Part shown: piece after piece, positions 1 through 8,882 of the stretch
How the letters are laid out: each line of letters starts with the position of its first letter
Position numbering within the stretch: position 1 is the stretch's first letter
From: CAZDKK01 sp964506245
GTDB lineage: Bacteria; Eisenbacteria; RBG-16-71-46; CAIMUX01; WJJG01
Reading direction: 5' to 3'
NCBI GenBank assembly: GCA_964506245.1
Contig: CAZDKK010000015.1
Span: 24,589-88,588 of the forward strand
Length of the DNA stretch: 64,000 bases
Translations under genes and position numbers: made by a program
Notes under the pieces: generated by a model
Databases searched by the model: none
Told to the model about the DNA's origin: nothing
The model's input: the letters and a program-made list of their open reading frames with translations, nothing else

Positions 1-255
1 GTCGGCGGCGGGGAGGCGCGCGACCAGCTCCCCGCGCAGAAACGCGCGGAGCCCCGGGAAGACGTGGCTCACCTCCTGGTAGCCGCTGGGCACGCCGACC
101 AGGTCGCCGTCGGGCCACCACTCGGGCAGCAGGCGCTGCACGACGCGCGGCTCGAGGGCAGGATGCACCAGCACCAGGTCAGGATCAGCGGAGGATGCAA
201 GGCGCGGTGTCGTGGCGGCTGCGCCTGAAGGGTCCGTGCTCTGCGTGTCGTGCAT
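1..255 (-). CDS. Unknown protein, N-terminal part (runs off left edge)
   Basis: About 85 N-terminal residues of a gene read leftwards and cut by the window edge. The frame stays open to base 1 and has strong GC bias at third codon positions. Two ATGs lie in frame, at 261 and 255. A GGAGG stands 8 nt before the one at 255 but only 2 nt before the one at 261, so 255 is preferred. The visible part has a short Thr/Ala-rich lead, then a segment rich in Trp, Pro and Leu containing PEWWPDG. I recognise no family. It diverges from the ADP-ribosylglycohydrolase gene across a roughly 240-bp spacer. Confidence 0.55.
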   Translation of the reverse strand, partial: MHDTQSTDPSGAAATTPRLASSADPDLVLVHPALEPRVVQRLLPEWWPDGDLVGVPSGYQEVSHVFPGLRAFLRGELVARLPAAD

Positions 256-380
256 CTGCATCCCCTCCGCGATCCCCTGCGGCGCGCACGCGCCGGACCG
301 GTTCCCGCGCTGATGGAGCTTGCGCCGCGGAGCTTCGGCGGACCGGACCGGAGTGTCAAGGACCCGCGGGCTGCTTTTGG

Positions 381-410
381 GTGACACCGCCCGAGAGGCC
401 GCGCTAGACT
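381..410 (+). promoter_or_regulatory. Candidate sigma70-type promoter
   Basis: GTGACA (381-386) and TAGACT (405-410) are separated by 18 nt, about 84 nt upstream of the ATG at 494. The same -10 hexamer occurs in other candidate promoters here (7568-7573, and 20032-20027 on the minus strand), which raises its credibility. No transcription data. Confidence 0.4.
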
Positions 411-493
411 GTGCCATCCATGCGGGCTCGGGGGGAGGTTTGGGGAGCGCGCCCGCGGAGGGCGCCGCGAATCCCGCAGCGAGGAGTCAACCC

Positions 494-1801
494 ATGCTGG
501 TCGATCGATTCTTGGGATCGCTCGTCGGTCTGGCCGTCGGCGATGCCCTGGGAGGCCCGGCCGATGGCCTCGATGCTGACGCGATCCGCGAACGCTATGG
601 CCGCATCGAGGGCTATCGTGACGCGCAACCGGACGATCCGCAGCGCTGGCGACAGCCAGGCCTACACTCGGATGACACCCAGCAGGCCCTGATCGTTACC
701 GAAGCCATCCTGGAAACGGGCCGAGCCGATCCCGAGGCGATCGTGAGCAAGATGATCGCGCTGAGTGAAGGGCCGCGCACCGTTCCGTTCGGAGCCCACC
801 GCGGCACGGGCCGCAACTTCCGCTTCAGCGTTCAGGAGATGCGCCGCTATCGCCGCTGGAACAGCGGCGCGCGCAACACTGCCGGGATCGGGGCTGCCAT
901 GCGGGTCGCCCCCGTGGGGCTCTTCTTCGCGGGGGACGACCCCGCGCTGCGCACGCATGCCTGCACCAGCGCCCTGGTCACGCACACGGACCCGCGGGCT
1001 TGTCTCGCGGCCTGCGCGGTCGCCTACCTCGCGGCGCGGGTCTCACGCAGCCAGGTGCCCATCGACGCGGCCGAGACGCACGCCGCGCTGCTACAGTTCG
1101 TCCGCCGCTCGGAGGGCTGGTTCATGGACACCCACGGCGGCCGCAGCCACCCCTCCGTGCGCGACACCCACGGGCAGTTCGGCGATGCGTTGGAAGCGCT
1201 GGGCGGATCGATCCAACGCCCCCCCGACGTGGTTCTGCCCGCCGTCGCCCGGACCGCCGGCGAGCTGGCCGGTCAGGAGGTGGGTCACCCCTGTCGCGGC
1301 TTCGCCCTGGCGGGCGTCATCTCGGCGATCTACTTCTTCCTGCACTACCGGGAGCAGTTCGCCGACGCGCTCCTGGCCGCGGTCAACGCGGGTGGGGATG
1401 CCGACTCGGTGAGCGCGATCACGGGCGCGTTGTGCGGGGCCGCCGCGGGCGAATCGGCCATCCCCGAGCCATGGCTTGAGGGGCTGGTGGCGCGGCACCA
1501 GATTCGCTTGCGGGCGCTGGCGCTGGCGGGCGAGGAACCGGACGGTTCGGAGTGGCAGCCGCTCGAGCGATTCGAGCTCGAGCTGACGCTCGAGGAAGAT
1601 CGCCGGCGGCGAGCGGCCTACCCGCCCGGCACGTTCCCCGACGCATACGACTGGGAAGAGCCTCCACCACGACCGGCCCCCCAAGAGCCGGAGCGGGAAG
1701 AGGCCGGGGTTGGCGGGACCCGCGATCGGGCCGAACGCGACCGCGGGCCGCGGTCCCGCTCGGGCCGTGACTCGCGCCGCCGCGGCAGGCGCCGTACCTG
1801 A
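494..1801 (+). CDS. ADP-ribosylglycohydrolase family protein
   Basis: 435 residues. The N-terminal GLAVGDALGGPADG, the SDDT motif (Ser59-Thr62) and the C-terminal NAGGDADS (Asp302, Asp304) are the metal-binding signatures of the ADP-ribosylglycohydrolase/DraG family, which removes ADP-ribose from proteins or small molecules. The start at 494 is preceded by GAGGAG at 481-486; an upstream in-frame extension lacks family similarity. The last 40 or so residues are a low-complexity Arg/Glu/Asp-rich tail outside the catalytic fold. The stop lies 2 nt before the next gene, so the two are probably co-transcribed. No DraT-like ADP-ribosyltransferase partner is nearby, so the substrate is unknown. Confidence 0.88.
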   Translation: MLVDRFLGSLVGLAVGDALGGPADGLDADAIRERYGRIEGYRDAQPDDPQRWRQPGLHSDDTQQALIVTEAILETGRADPEAIVSKMIALSEGPRTVPFGAHRGTGRNFRFSVQEMRRYRRWNSGARNTAGIGAAMRVAPVGLFFAGDDPALRTHACTSALVTHTDPRACLAACAVAYLAARVSRSQVPIDAAETHAALLQFVRRSEGWFMDTHGGRSHPSVRDTHGQFGDALEALGGSIQRPPDVVLPAVARTAGELAGQEVGHPCRGFALAGVISAIYFFLHYREQFADALLAAVNAGGDADSVSAITGALCGAAAGESAIPEPWLEGLVARHQIRLRALALAGEEPDGSEWQPLERFELELTLEEDRRRRAAYPPGTFPDAYDWEEPPPRPAPQEPEREEAGVGGTRDRAERDRGPRSRSGRDSRRRGRRRT

Positions 1802-1803
1802 CC

Positions 1804-3276
1804 TTGGGCAAGCTGACCACCCAGGCCGGCTGGGTGTCCCTCGGCCGGGCCGTGATGACCCTCGCGGGACTGATCACGGCCATGGTGCTCTCCCGTGTGC
1901 TGGCGCCGGCGGAATACGGCACCTACCGCCAGGTCTGGCTCATCTTCTACGCGCTCGCCCCGCTGATGGAGCTGGGGATTCCCGCCAGCATCGCGTTCTA
2001 CCTGCCGCGCATGTCCGCGCGCGAAATCAAGACCCTGCTCGTCCAGCACGGATTGATCCTGCTCGTATCCGGCGCGCTCATGGGCCTGTTCTTCCTCACC
2101 CTGGGCGGCACGTTGGAGCGCCACTTCGACAGCCCGGGCCTGTGCGCGATGCTGCGCGGCTTTGCCCTCTTCCCCGCCATGCTTCTGCCGCTCAGGCTCG
2201 TCGAGAACACGTTGATCGCGCTCGGGCGCGCGAGGCTAGCGGGAGCGGTCGATGGTGGCGGGGCTGTGATCCAGTCGGCGGTCATCCTGGCCGCGGTCCT
2301 CTGGGGCAAGACCTTGGAGCAAGCGTTCCTGCTGATCTCGCTGTGGGCCGCGGCCCGTTGGCTCATGGCCACGGCGACGCTGCTCTACCTGGCGCGCCGA
2401 CATCGCGTCCAGTGGAGCTGGCCCCCCTTGCGCGAACAACTGCGTTTCGCGCTGCCGATCGGTGCCGCCACGGTGGCCGGTGTCGGCGGGCGCCAGATCG
2501 ACCAGTTGATCGTCTCTTCGCGCTTCGGCCCCGAGGCGTATGCGATCTACGCCAACAGCGCCTACGACGTCCCCCTCATCAGCATTCTCAGCTTCTCGGT
2601 CACGGCCGTGCTCGTCCCCACGATCGTGCGGGCGAACGAACGGGGCAATCGCGCCGAGATCCAGAACCTGTGGCACGCGGTCGCGCGGCGGCTGGCCTGG
2701 CTCTACTTCCCGGTCTTCGCGTTCCTGCTGGTGGCGGCCCGCCCGGTACTCGTGCTGCTCTTCTCGGAGACCTATGCGGCCAGCGCCGGCCCGTTCCGGG
2801 TCTTCCTTTTTCTGCTGCCGCTGCGCATCGCGCTGCACGGCGCATTGCTGCGCGCGCTCGGTCGCTCCCGCCCGATCCTCTACTCGGCGTTGGGCTCCCT
2901 CGTGGCCGGCACCCTGCTGGCGCTCCTGCTCGTGCGGGTCCGACCGCTGGGATTGTTGGGCCCCGCGCTCGCCGTCACCGCGACCGGCTATGGGGCCACC
3001 TACTACATCCTCAGGGTCGGCGCCCGCGCGATGGGCTGGCGCCTGGCGGACTACTTCCCCTGGCGCCAACTGACGGGGATCCTGGCGGTGGCCGCCATCG
3101 CGGCACTGCCCGCCGCTCTGGTGGCACATCTCACGAGCGGGCTGTCGCCCCTTCCCCAGCTCGCGATCCTGGGACCGACCTTCGGTCTGGTCTACGTGGC
3201 CGTCGGTCACGTGACGAGGGCCGCCCCCGCGGGGGAGTGGTGGGCGGCGATCCTCGACCTGTGGCGGCAGCGTTGA
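1804..3276 (+). CDS. Polysaccharide/oligosaccharide flippase (MATE/MOP-like)
   Basis: 490 residues with about 12-14 hydrophobic segments. The opening is typical of the Wzx/RfbX polysaccharide-biosynthesis branch of the MOP superfamily: a first helix, then LSRVLAPAEYGTYRQVW (the family's L-x-x-x-x-YG-x-Y pattern). Such proteins flip undecaprenyl-linked glycans across the inner membrane. The proposed start is TTG at 1804; a later ATG at 1855 would cut into the first helix. No good Shine-Dalgarno is visible, so translation may be coupled to the gene ending at 1801. It converges on lepB with a 16-nt gap. Confidence 0.82.
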   Translation: MGKLTTQAGWVSLGRAVMTLAGLITAMVLSRVLAPAEYGTYRQVWLIFYALAPLMELGIPASIAFYLPRMSAREIKTLLVQHGLILLVSGALMGLFFLTLGGTLERHFDSPGLCAMLRGFALFPAMLLPLRLVENTLIALGRARLAGAVDGGGAVIQSAVILAAVLWGKTLEQAFLLISLWAAARWLMATATLLYLARRHRVQWSWPPLREQLRFALPIGAATVAGVGGRQIDQLIVSSRFGPEAYAIYANSAYDVPLISILSFSVTAVLVPTIVRANERGNRAEIQNLWHAVARRLAWLYFPVFAFLLVAARPVLVLLFSETYAASAGPFRVFLFLLPLRIALHGALLRALGRSRPILYSALGSLVAGTLLALLLVRVRPLGLLGPALAVTATGYGATYYILRVGARAMGWRLADYFPWRQLTGILAVAAIAALPAALVAHLTSGLSPLPQLAILGPTFGLVYVAVGHVTRAAPAGEWWAAILDLWRQR

Positions 3277-3292
3277 GCAGCCGGGCGAACGG

Positions 3293-3952
3293 CTACAGCA
3301 CCTTGCCGATCCGGTTCAGGCGGGGCAGGAAGCGTTTGACGTCGAACGAGAAGTAGAGGATGTCCGCCTTGGCGATGACCAGCTGCATCGGCACCGGGCC
3401 GAAGTATCGCCCGTCGGCGCTTGCGTCGCGGTTGTCCCCCAGCAAGAACACGTGGCCGGCGGGGATGGTGAACTCCGGGAAGTTGTCGACGCGCATGTTG
3501 GGCACGCTCTGGATGAACTTGACGAAGGGTTCGTCCGCGCGTTGACCGTCGACGTACAGGACCTTGCTGCGCATCTCGACCCGCTGCCCACCCACGGCCA
3601 CGCAGCGTTTGATCAGAGTCTCGCCCGTTCGCGGGCTCTTGAAAATGATGATGTCGCCGGCCTTGGGATCACGCAAACCGGGCATGCGCTTGCCGTCGGT
3701 GAAGGGGATCCGAGCCCCGTAGGTGACCTTGTCCGCAAAGAGGAAATCCCCGATGAGCAGGGTGTCTTCCATCGACCCGGAGGGAATGCGATAGCCCTGG
3801 ACCACGAAGGTGATGATGGGCAGCATGACGGCCAAGACCACGACGATGGTCTTCAGCCATTCGATGCCTTCCTGCTTCCATTCCCCAGCCGTGGTCGGAA
3901 TCCGCCACATCCCGCCAGACATGCTCGCACCCTCGCGACCGCCGTCCGCCAT
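3293..3952 (-). CDS. lepB: Signal peptidase I
   Basis: 219 residues. One membrane anchor (about 34-52) is followed by the S26 catalytic motifs: PSGSME with nucleophile Ser60, the general base Lys115 in TLIKRCVAVGG, and the GDNRDASADGR box at about 172-182. It cleaves Sec/Tat signal peptides outside the inner membrane, consistent with the many signal-peptide proteins in this window. AGGAG lies 7 nt upstream of the ATG. The leader carries a CCCCCG/CGGGGG hairpin (3973-3986) and a possible -10 TAGACT on the minus strand at 4011-4006. It is monocistronic and convergent with the flippase gene. Confidence 0.95.
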   Translation of the reverse strand: MADGGREGASMSGGMWRIPTTAGEWKQEGIEWLKTIVVVLAVMLPIITFVVQGYRIPSGSMEDTLLIGDFLFADKVTYGARIPFTDGKRMPGLRDPKAGDIIIFKSPRTGETLIKRCVAVGGQRVEMRSKVLYVDGQRADEPFVKFIQSVPNMRVDNFPEFTIPAGHVFLLGDNRDASADGRYFGPVPMQLVIAKADILYFSFDVKRFLPRLNRIGKVL

Positions 3953-4392
3953 ACTGGACTCCTAGTACGTTTCCCCCGCACGGGGGTTCCGCCAGTAAAT
4001 AAGAGAGTCTACTCCAGCTAGGCCGCCAGGGGAACCGCCAGCCTCCAGGGTTGCTGGCCGGCACAAGAAACGATCGTCGCCCTGTGGCACAACGCTTCTG
4101 CAGGGGCCACCATTCGGGATTCGGCCTCCGCTCGGCCAGGGGGTCTCCAGGCCCGCTTGCCCCGCCGGCAGGCGGGTCCGTGGCGGCGCTTCGCAGCGCC
4201 CGGGCGCCGTCTCCAGGAGCCCAACCGGCCCCCGGCGGCCGGATGCTCAGGCGTGCAAAGGGCTTGCCATCCAAATGGCCGTTGCCGGATAATCTTCCGG
4301 TGCTCAGGAACCACCCGGTCCGGGGACTTGGCGGCTCAGGCCATTCGGGTGGTCCTGTGTCACGATCGATCGCGGCCGCAACTGGAGGTCGG
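3953..4392. other. Divergent intergenic region between lepB and infA
   Basis: A 440-bp GC-rich spacer with no convincing reading frame. It holds the lepB leader hairpin (3973-3986), a possible lepB -10 element (4011-4006, minus strand), a GC-rich stretch at 4213-4236 resembling one at 14668-14692, and a stem-loop with GGATG/CATCC ends at about 4242-4273. I see no clear plus-strand promoter for infA. Confidence 0.5.
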
Positions 4393-4698
4393 ATGGCTAG
4401 AAGGCCCACGAGAGGAAGACCACATGGCGGTGGGGGAAGCTCCCAGGCAGGCCGCGGGGCTGAAGGTCCCCCCGTCCGCAAGCCAAGAGAAGACGCAGTA
4501 GAGGTCGAGGGGATCGTCAAGCTGGCGCTCCCGAACACGATGTTCCGCGTGGAGCTGGGAGACGGTCGCACGATTCTGGCCCACATCGGCGGAAAGATGC
4601 GCAAGCACTTCATACGCATCCTGCCTGGCGACAAGGTCATCGTCGAGCTTTCGATCTATGACCTCGAGCGGGGCCGGATCGTGTATCGGTACAAGTAG
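4393..4698 (+). CDS. infA: Translation initiation factor IF-1 with basic N-terminal extension
   Basis: 101 residues. From about residue 33 it is a complete IF-1: EDAVEVEG, then ALPNTMFRVELGDG, HIGGKMRKHFIRILPGD and a YRYK end, an S1-like OB fold that occupies the 30S A site during initiation. Standard IF-1 is about 72 residues. Here about 32 extra residues rich in Arg, Gly and Ser precede the core. The ATG at 4393 has GGAGG 4 nt upstream (4384-4388). The usual start just before EDA has no methionine codon in this sequence, so the extension seems real. The S1-domain gene lies 167 bp downstream on the same strand. Confidence 0.9.
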   Translation: MARRPTRGRPHGGGGSSQAGRGAEGPPVRKPREDAVEVEGIVKLALPNTMFRVELGDGRTILAHIGGKMRKHFIRILPGDKVIVELSIYDLERGRIVYRYK

Positions 4699-4865
4699 CA
4701 GAACGTCCCTCACCAGGATCACTGCCGCGTTCTCCCCTCCGCGAACTCGATCCACCAGCCAGCGCTTGGGCTTCCTGCCTGGCAGTCGAGCACCGGAGTC
4801 GCTGCAGGGGAAACCGGTGGAGGCAAGAGGCGCCTCGGGCGCAAGGTCAACAGGAGGCAGCAGTC

Positions 4866-6662
4866 GTGAGCGAAATCGGAGACAATCTCCAGGGTCAGTC
4901 GGGTGAAGAGCAGGTCCCGGCGCCCGAGCCGCAGGGCACAGAGGCGCCGGCAGACGCGCATCCCGCGGATTCGGCCCCATCGGCAGGGCCTCCTGCACCC
5001 GCCGCCGCGGAGGCTGCGCCCGCCCCCGCGGAGCCTGCACCCACACCCGCGGAGGCTGCGCCGACTCCCGCCGAGGCCGCGCCGACCCCCGCGGAGGCAG
5101 CTCCCACACCGGCTGCCGCGACGGCGCCGCCTTCCGGGGAGACAGCACCTGCAGCTGCGGCTCCTGCGCCCCCGCCACCCAAGTATCGGGTCGGCCAACG
5201 GCTGTGGGGCAAAGTGGTGCGCCTGACCGAGACCAAGGCCCATGTCGCGATCGATCAGGACGAGCTGGACGAAGGGATCCTGGACTTGCTGCACCTGCGC
5301 GACGATTACGGCAACCTCAGCATCTCCGAGGGTGACGGCCTGCAAGTCTTCGTCATCGGTCTCCATCCCCACCTGCGCGTGGCCACCTCGCTCTTCCCGC
5401 CCGCGGCGGAAGTGATGCACCATCTGACCGAGGCCAGGGAGAAGGGCGAACGGGTCCGTGGCCGCGTGGCGGGCATCAACCGCGGCGGCCTCGAGGTGCT
5501 CGTGGACGGGCGGCGGGCCTTCTGCCCCTTCTCCCAGATCGAGATCGGCCGGTGCGAGAAGCCGGAGATCTACCTCAACCACATCCTGGAGTTCAAGGTT
5601 CTCGAGCTGGAACCGGAGAAGAAGAAGATCATCCTCTCGCACCGCGAAGTCCTGATCGAGGAGCGTCGCAAGACCGCCGAGCAGATGCGCGCCCAGATCA
5701 CCGAAGGCGCGGAATTCGACGGCGTCGTCGTGCGCTTGCAGCCCTTCGGGGCCTTCGTCGACATCGGCGGCGTCGACGGCCTGGTGCATGTGTCGGAGCT
5801 CTCGCACGACCGGATCCAGGATCCGAGCGAAGTTGTCAAGGTGGGCGAGAAGGTCCGCGTCAAGGTCATGGGGATCTCGAAGGACAAGCAGGGTCGCGAA
5901 CGCATCCGACTCTCGATGCGGGCGATCCTGGCCAACCCCTGGACCCGGATCCAGGAGCTCTTCCACGAGGGCGACATCGTGACCGGCCGCGTCGTGCGCG
6001 TCACCGACTTCGGGGCGTTCATCAAGATCCACCCTGGCGTCGAGGGGCTGTTGCACGTGTCCCAGTACAAACCGCGGCCACCAAGGGGCGCGATCCCGCA
6101 AGTGCCCGAGGGCACAGCGGCCGGCGACGCGGCAGGCGATGGGACGACCCCGCTGGTCGGTCAGGATCTGACGGTCAAGATCGCGCGCATCGAGGCCGAG
6201 CGCCGGCGCGTGTCGCTTGTCCTGCGTGAGGAAAGCCAGCCCGACCGCCAGCGCAAGGTGGAGCACGACGGCGCAGTGGGCGACCGCCTCGAGGGTGTCG
6301 TGCGCACCGTGAAGCCTTACGGGGTATTCCTTGACCTGCCGACTTTGGGTCCGTGGGTGAGCGGGCTGCTGCCGGGCCAGGAGACGGGCCTGCCGCGCGA
6401 GGCCAACCTGCGCAAGGTGTTCCCGGTGGGTGAGAAGTTCGAGGTCGAGATCATCGATATCGATGAACAGGGTCGTCTGCGCCTCAGCCGCCGGAGCATC
6501 GTCGAGGCAGCAGAGCGCGGAACCACGACGCCCGGTGCGGAGGCCGGTGAGGTGCAAGGCCAGGCCCCGTCCGCCGCGCCGCCGGGCGGGTTCGGCGCCA
6601 TGGCCGAAGCGCTCAAGCGGGCGCAGGAAAAGACGAAGCAGGAAGAGCAGCCGGAGTCCTGA
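4866..6662 (+). CDS. Five-S1-domain RNA-binding protein (RpsA-like)
   Basis: 598 residues. After a disordered Ala/Pro/Glu-rich N-terminus with repeated AEAAPTP units (about 35-105) come five S1 OB-fold domains at roughly 105-175, 194-260, 280-350, 368-440 and 471-545. Domains 3 and 4 are the most canonical (PFGAFVDIGGVDGLVHVSEL; DFGAFIKIHPGVEGLLHVSQ). The tail is Gln/Glu/Lys-rich. This matches ribosomal protein S1-type mRNA-binding proteins, except that S1 normally has six domains and no Ala/Pro leader. The start is GTG at 4866 with GGAGG about 10 nt upstream. It converges on the methyltransferase gene across a terminator-like hairpin. Confidence 0.85.
   Translation: MSEIGDNLQGQSGEEQVPAPEPQGTEAPADAHPADSAPSAGPPAPAAAEAAPAPAEPAPTPAEAAPTPAEAAPTPAEAAPTPAAATAPPSGETAPAAAAPAPPPPKYRVGQRLWGKVVRLTETKAHVAIDQDELDEGILDLLHLRDDYGNLSISEGDGLQVFVIGLHPHLRVATSLFPPAAEVMHHLTEAREKGERVRGRVAGINRGGLEVLVDGRRAFCPFSQIEIGRCEKPEIYLNHILEFKVLELEPEKKKIILSHREVLIEERRKTAEQMRAQITEGAEFDGVVVRLQPFGAFVDIGGVDGLVHVSELSHDRIQDPSEVVKVGEKVRVKVMGISKDKQGRERIRLSMRAILANPWTRIQELFHEGDIVTGRVVRVTDFGAFIKIHPGVEGLLHVSQYKPRPPRGAIPQVPEGTAAGDAAGDGTTPLVGQDLTVKIARIEAERRRVSLVLREESQPDRQRKVEHDGAVGDRLEGVVRTVKPYGVFLDLPTLGPWVSGLLPGQETGLPREANLRKVFPVGEKFEVEIIDIDEQGRLRLSRRSIVEAAERGTTTPGAEAGEVQGQAPSAAPPGGFGAMAEALKRAQEKTKQEEQPES
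5030..5115 (+). repeat. In-frame coding microrepeat (Ala-Pro-Thr-Pro-Ala-Glu)
   Basis: Degenerate tandem units of about 21 bp encoding AEAAPTP, four copies in frame, in the disordered leader of the S1-domain protein. Confidence 0.6.
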
Positions 6663-6684
6663 GCCGAGGCCCCGAATCGAACGG

Positions 6685-6712
6685 GCCGGATCCGCGAGCG
6701 AGCGGGTCCGGC
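6685..6712. terminator. Terminator-like hairpin between convergent genes
   Basis: An 11-bp stem (6685-6695 with 6702-6712, one G-T pair) and a 6-nt loop sit 23 nt after the S1-domain gene and just before the end of the convergent methyltransferase gene. There is no U tract, so it may act bidirectionally or with a factor. Confidence 0.5.
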
Positions 6713-6719
6713 TCGACCC

Positions 6720-7436
6720 TCAGGGTTCACCAATCTTCGCACCACGACCCAGGAAGTAGAGCTGGTCTGAGAGCTTCCGCCCTCCCCGCGCGGGACGCCA
6801 GCCCACCGTCTCCTTCCACCACCGCGTCCCCGCTTGCGCCGCCAGCGCACCCTCGAAGGCCGGGGCGGTCTCCGTCGCCCAGAACACTACCACCCCCCCC
6901 GGGGCTAGCCACTGAAGCAGCCGGGCGAGGCCCGCCGGCGAGTAGAGCCGCTCGTTGGAGGGCAGCGCCAACATGGTGGGTCCATTGTCGATGTCGAGCA
7001 GGACCAAGTCGAACGCGGCCGGCTCGCGATCCAGGAAGGTGAGGAGGTCGCCGGTCTCGACCGCAACGCGCGCGTCGGCGAGTGCCCCGCGGTGCAGAAA
7101 CGCGAGATGCTGCCGGTTCCAGGTCACGAGCTCGGGGAAGAGCTCGACCACCTGGACAAACCCCACCGCCGGCTCATCCAGGATCGCGCGCAGGGTGATG
7201 CCCAGCCCCAGTCCTCCCGCGAGCACGCGCACCGTGCGCGGAGCTGGGGCCTCCCCCCGCGCCTGCCGCAGGGCGGCGAGCCCGCGCTGCGCCAGTGCCT
7301 GCTCGCTCACCCCGGACTCGCTGTCCATGAGGAAGACGCCCGAGAGCATGAGCGCGGCGGACGGAGGCCGCCCGGGACGGATGCGCAGCACCAGCTCGCC
7401 CCAGGGCGTGTTGGCGCGATGGCAATGCGGGTCCAT
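6720..7436 (-). CDS. Spermidine-synthase-like SAM-dependent methyltransferase
   Basis: 238 residues. A Rossmann methyltransferase core is visible: VRVLAGGLGLGITLRAIL (motif I), VELFPELVTWNR (acidic end of beta-2) and DLVLLDIDNGP (motif IV), in the order seen in spermidine synthase-like proteins. The lead TPWGELVLRIR resembles the family's N-terminal beta hairpin. The real substrate is unknown; many relatives are not polyamine synthases. The ATG at 7436 follows GGGAG and GGAGGG; a GTG at 7472 is possible but less well placed. The last codons and stop lie inside a short dispersed repeat (6723-6745), so the C-terminus GAKIGEP is repeat-derived. Confidence 0.78.
   Translation of the reverse strand: MDPHCHRANTPWGELVLRIRPGRPPSAALMLSGVFLMDSESGVSEQALAQRGLAALRQARGEAPAPRTVRVLAGGLGLGITLRAILDEPAVGFVQVVELFPELVTWNRQHLAFLHRGALADARVAVETGDLLTFLDREPAAFDLVLLDIDNGPTMLALPSNERLYSPAGLARLLQWLAPGGVVVFWATETAPAFEGALAAQAGTRWWKETVGWRPARGGRKLSDQLYFLGRGAKIGEP
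6723..6745 (-). repeat. Dispersed 23-bp repeat, copy A
   Basis: Identical over 23 bp to 63701-63723; its core on the plus strand is TTCACCAATCTTCGCACCAC. It overlaps the 3' end of the methyltransferase gene and supplies its last codons. Confidence 0.75.
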
Positions 7437-7544
7437 GTCTCCCAGCCCTCCCCGACACCCGTACTCGTGCACCCATCATCCCAAATCGGGAGTCGCACGG
7501 AAAGCGACGCGCGGCCCCTCACGCGACCTGCTCGCCACGAGCGA

Positions 7545-7573
7545 TTGCCGCGGTGGCGGGAAGCGCGTAGACT
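7545..7573 (+). promoter_or_regulatory. Candidate promoter of the membrane-protein operon
   Basis: TTGCCG (7545-7550), a 17-nt spacer and TAGACT (7568-7573), about 70 nt upstream of the first operon ATG. The same hexamer pair, with an 18-nt spacer, precedes the gene ending at 16528 on the other strand. Confidence 0.45.
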
Positions 7574-7642
7574 GCCGGTGCGTCATGCGAACACCTCCCC
7601 GCGCGGCGGCCGCAGCTTCGACCAGAGAGGATCTGGCCCGAG

Positions 7643-8821
7643 ATGGTGTCACCGGCAGTGCTACAAGTGCACCCTGCGTCGCCGGCGACATTCCCGCGCA
7701 TTCGACCGTGTTTCCCTCAAGCGCTCGCAGCGCGGTTCGCTCGTCCGCTCCTCGCCGTCGTCGTTTCCTCAGCCCTCGCGCTCTGCGTGCTCCCCCTCCC
7801 GGCGGTCGCACAGGTGGCGGAGACTACCTCCCCCACGGTGACCTCGGGGCACGCCGTGCCGCCGCCCGCGCCCGCATCCCCGGCCGAGGAAGCGAGATCC
7901 GCCGAGGGCGCAGAACCCGCCGCGGGCGCGGAACCCGCCGCGGGCGCGGAATCCCCCGAGGACGCGGGATCCGCCGAGGGCGCGGGATCCGCCGAGGCGG
8001 TGGACCTGCGCTGGTTCAACGCCGACCGGTGGAATGCCCTGGCCATCCTGGTGATTCTCCTCGGCTTCAACCTCTTCTTCATCAACCGCATCCAGAAGGG
8101 CCACCGGCCCTTCATCCGCAAGCTAGCGGGACTGGAAGCGGTCGCCGAGGCTGTGGGACGCGCGACCGAGATGGGGCGCCCTATCCTCTTCGTGCCCGGC
8201 ATCCAGGACATGAACGACATTCAGACCGTCGCGGGGGTCACGATCCTCGGCCACATCGCCCGCACGGTCGCCGAGTACGACTCGCGCCTGGTGGTCCCGA
8301 CCAGCCGCGCCTTGGTCATGACGACCGCGCGCGAGACGGTCAAGGAAGCCTACCTGGCAGCGGGTCGCCCCGAGTCGTTCGACGAACGGAGCATTTACTA
8401 CGTCTCCGACGAGCAGTTCGGATACGTGGCGGGCGTGAATGGCTATATGGTGCGGGAGAGACCGGCGACCTGTTTCTACCTGGGCGCCTTCTTCGCCGAG
8501 AGCCTGATGCTGGCCGAAACGGGCAACTCGATCGGTGCGATCCAGGTGGCGGGCACGGCCCAGCCGGCGCAGCTGCCCTTCTTCGTGGCGGCCTGCGACT
8601 ACACATTGATCGGCGAGGAGTTCTTTGCTGCGAGCGCCTATCTCTCCGGGGAAGCGAAGCAGCTGGGCAGCATCAAAGGCCAGGATGTGGGCAAGTCGCT
8701 CTGCATCGCGTCCATCGTGATCGCGGTGCTGGCCCTCACGCTGGCCGCCGTGACGGGCTGGGGTCCGCTGGCGACGGTGGGCCAGCTCGTGCGCGCGTTC
8801 TGGTCGACAGCCGCCGCGTAG
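7643..8821 (+). CDS. Conserved membrane protein of unknown function (DUF6754-like, tentative)
   Basis: 392 residues, first gene of a four-gene operon. It has a probable signal peptide (about 35-56, ending AVAQ), a low-complexity Glu/Ala/Gly linker of repeated units (about 72-115), a membrane helix (about 132-150), a soluble alpha/beta region opening with GRPILFVPGI and containing LVVPTSRALVMTTA, then a final helix (about 353-372). The layout resembles proteins I recall as DUF6754, an uncharacterised family; that link is from memory. No catalytic motif is recognised. GAGAGG lies 12 nt before the ATG, a long spacing, so the start is uncertain. Confidence 0.7.
   Translation: MVSPAVLQVHPASPATFPRIRPCFPQALAARFARPLLAVVVSSALALCVLPLPAVAQVAETTSPTVTSGHAVPPPAPASPAEEARSAEGAEPAAGAEPAAGAESPEDAGSAEGAGSAEAVDLRWFNADRWNALAILVILLGFNLFFINRIQKGHRPFIRKLAGLEAVAEAVGRATEMGRPILFVPGIQDMNDIQTVAGVTILGHIARTVAEYDSRLVVPTSRALVMTTARETVKEAYLAAGRPESFDERSIYYVSDEQFGYVAGVNGYMVRERPATCFYLGAFFAESLMLAETGNSIGAIQVAGTAQPAQLPFFVAACDYTLIGEEFFAASAYLSGEAKQLGSIKGQDVGKSLCIASIVIAVLALTLAAVTGWGPLATVGQLVRAFWSTAAA
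7907..8001 (+). repeat. In-frame GC-rich microrepeat
   Basis: Degenerate 18-bp units encoding AEGA/AAGAEP-type hexapeptides repeat about five times in the linker between the signal peptide and the membrane helix of the first operon protein. Confidence 0.6.
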
Positions 8822-8882
8822 CGCCGCCGCGCGGCCTGGGAAGCCGGCGGAGCCGGCGGGGTGGCCCCGAGGGGGAGCGCCG

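Noticed and set aside
1..500. Small plus-strand frames near the left edge (for example 195-407)
   Set aside because: They overlap the better-supported minus-strand gene start and the promoter region, and their composition is that of GC-rich shadow frames.
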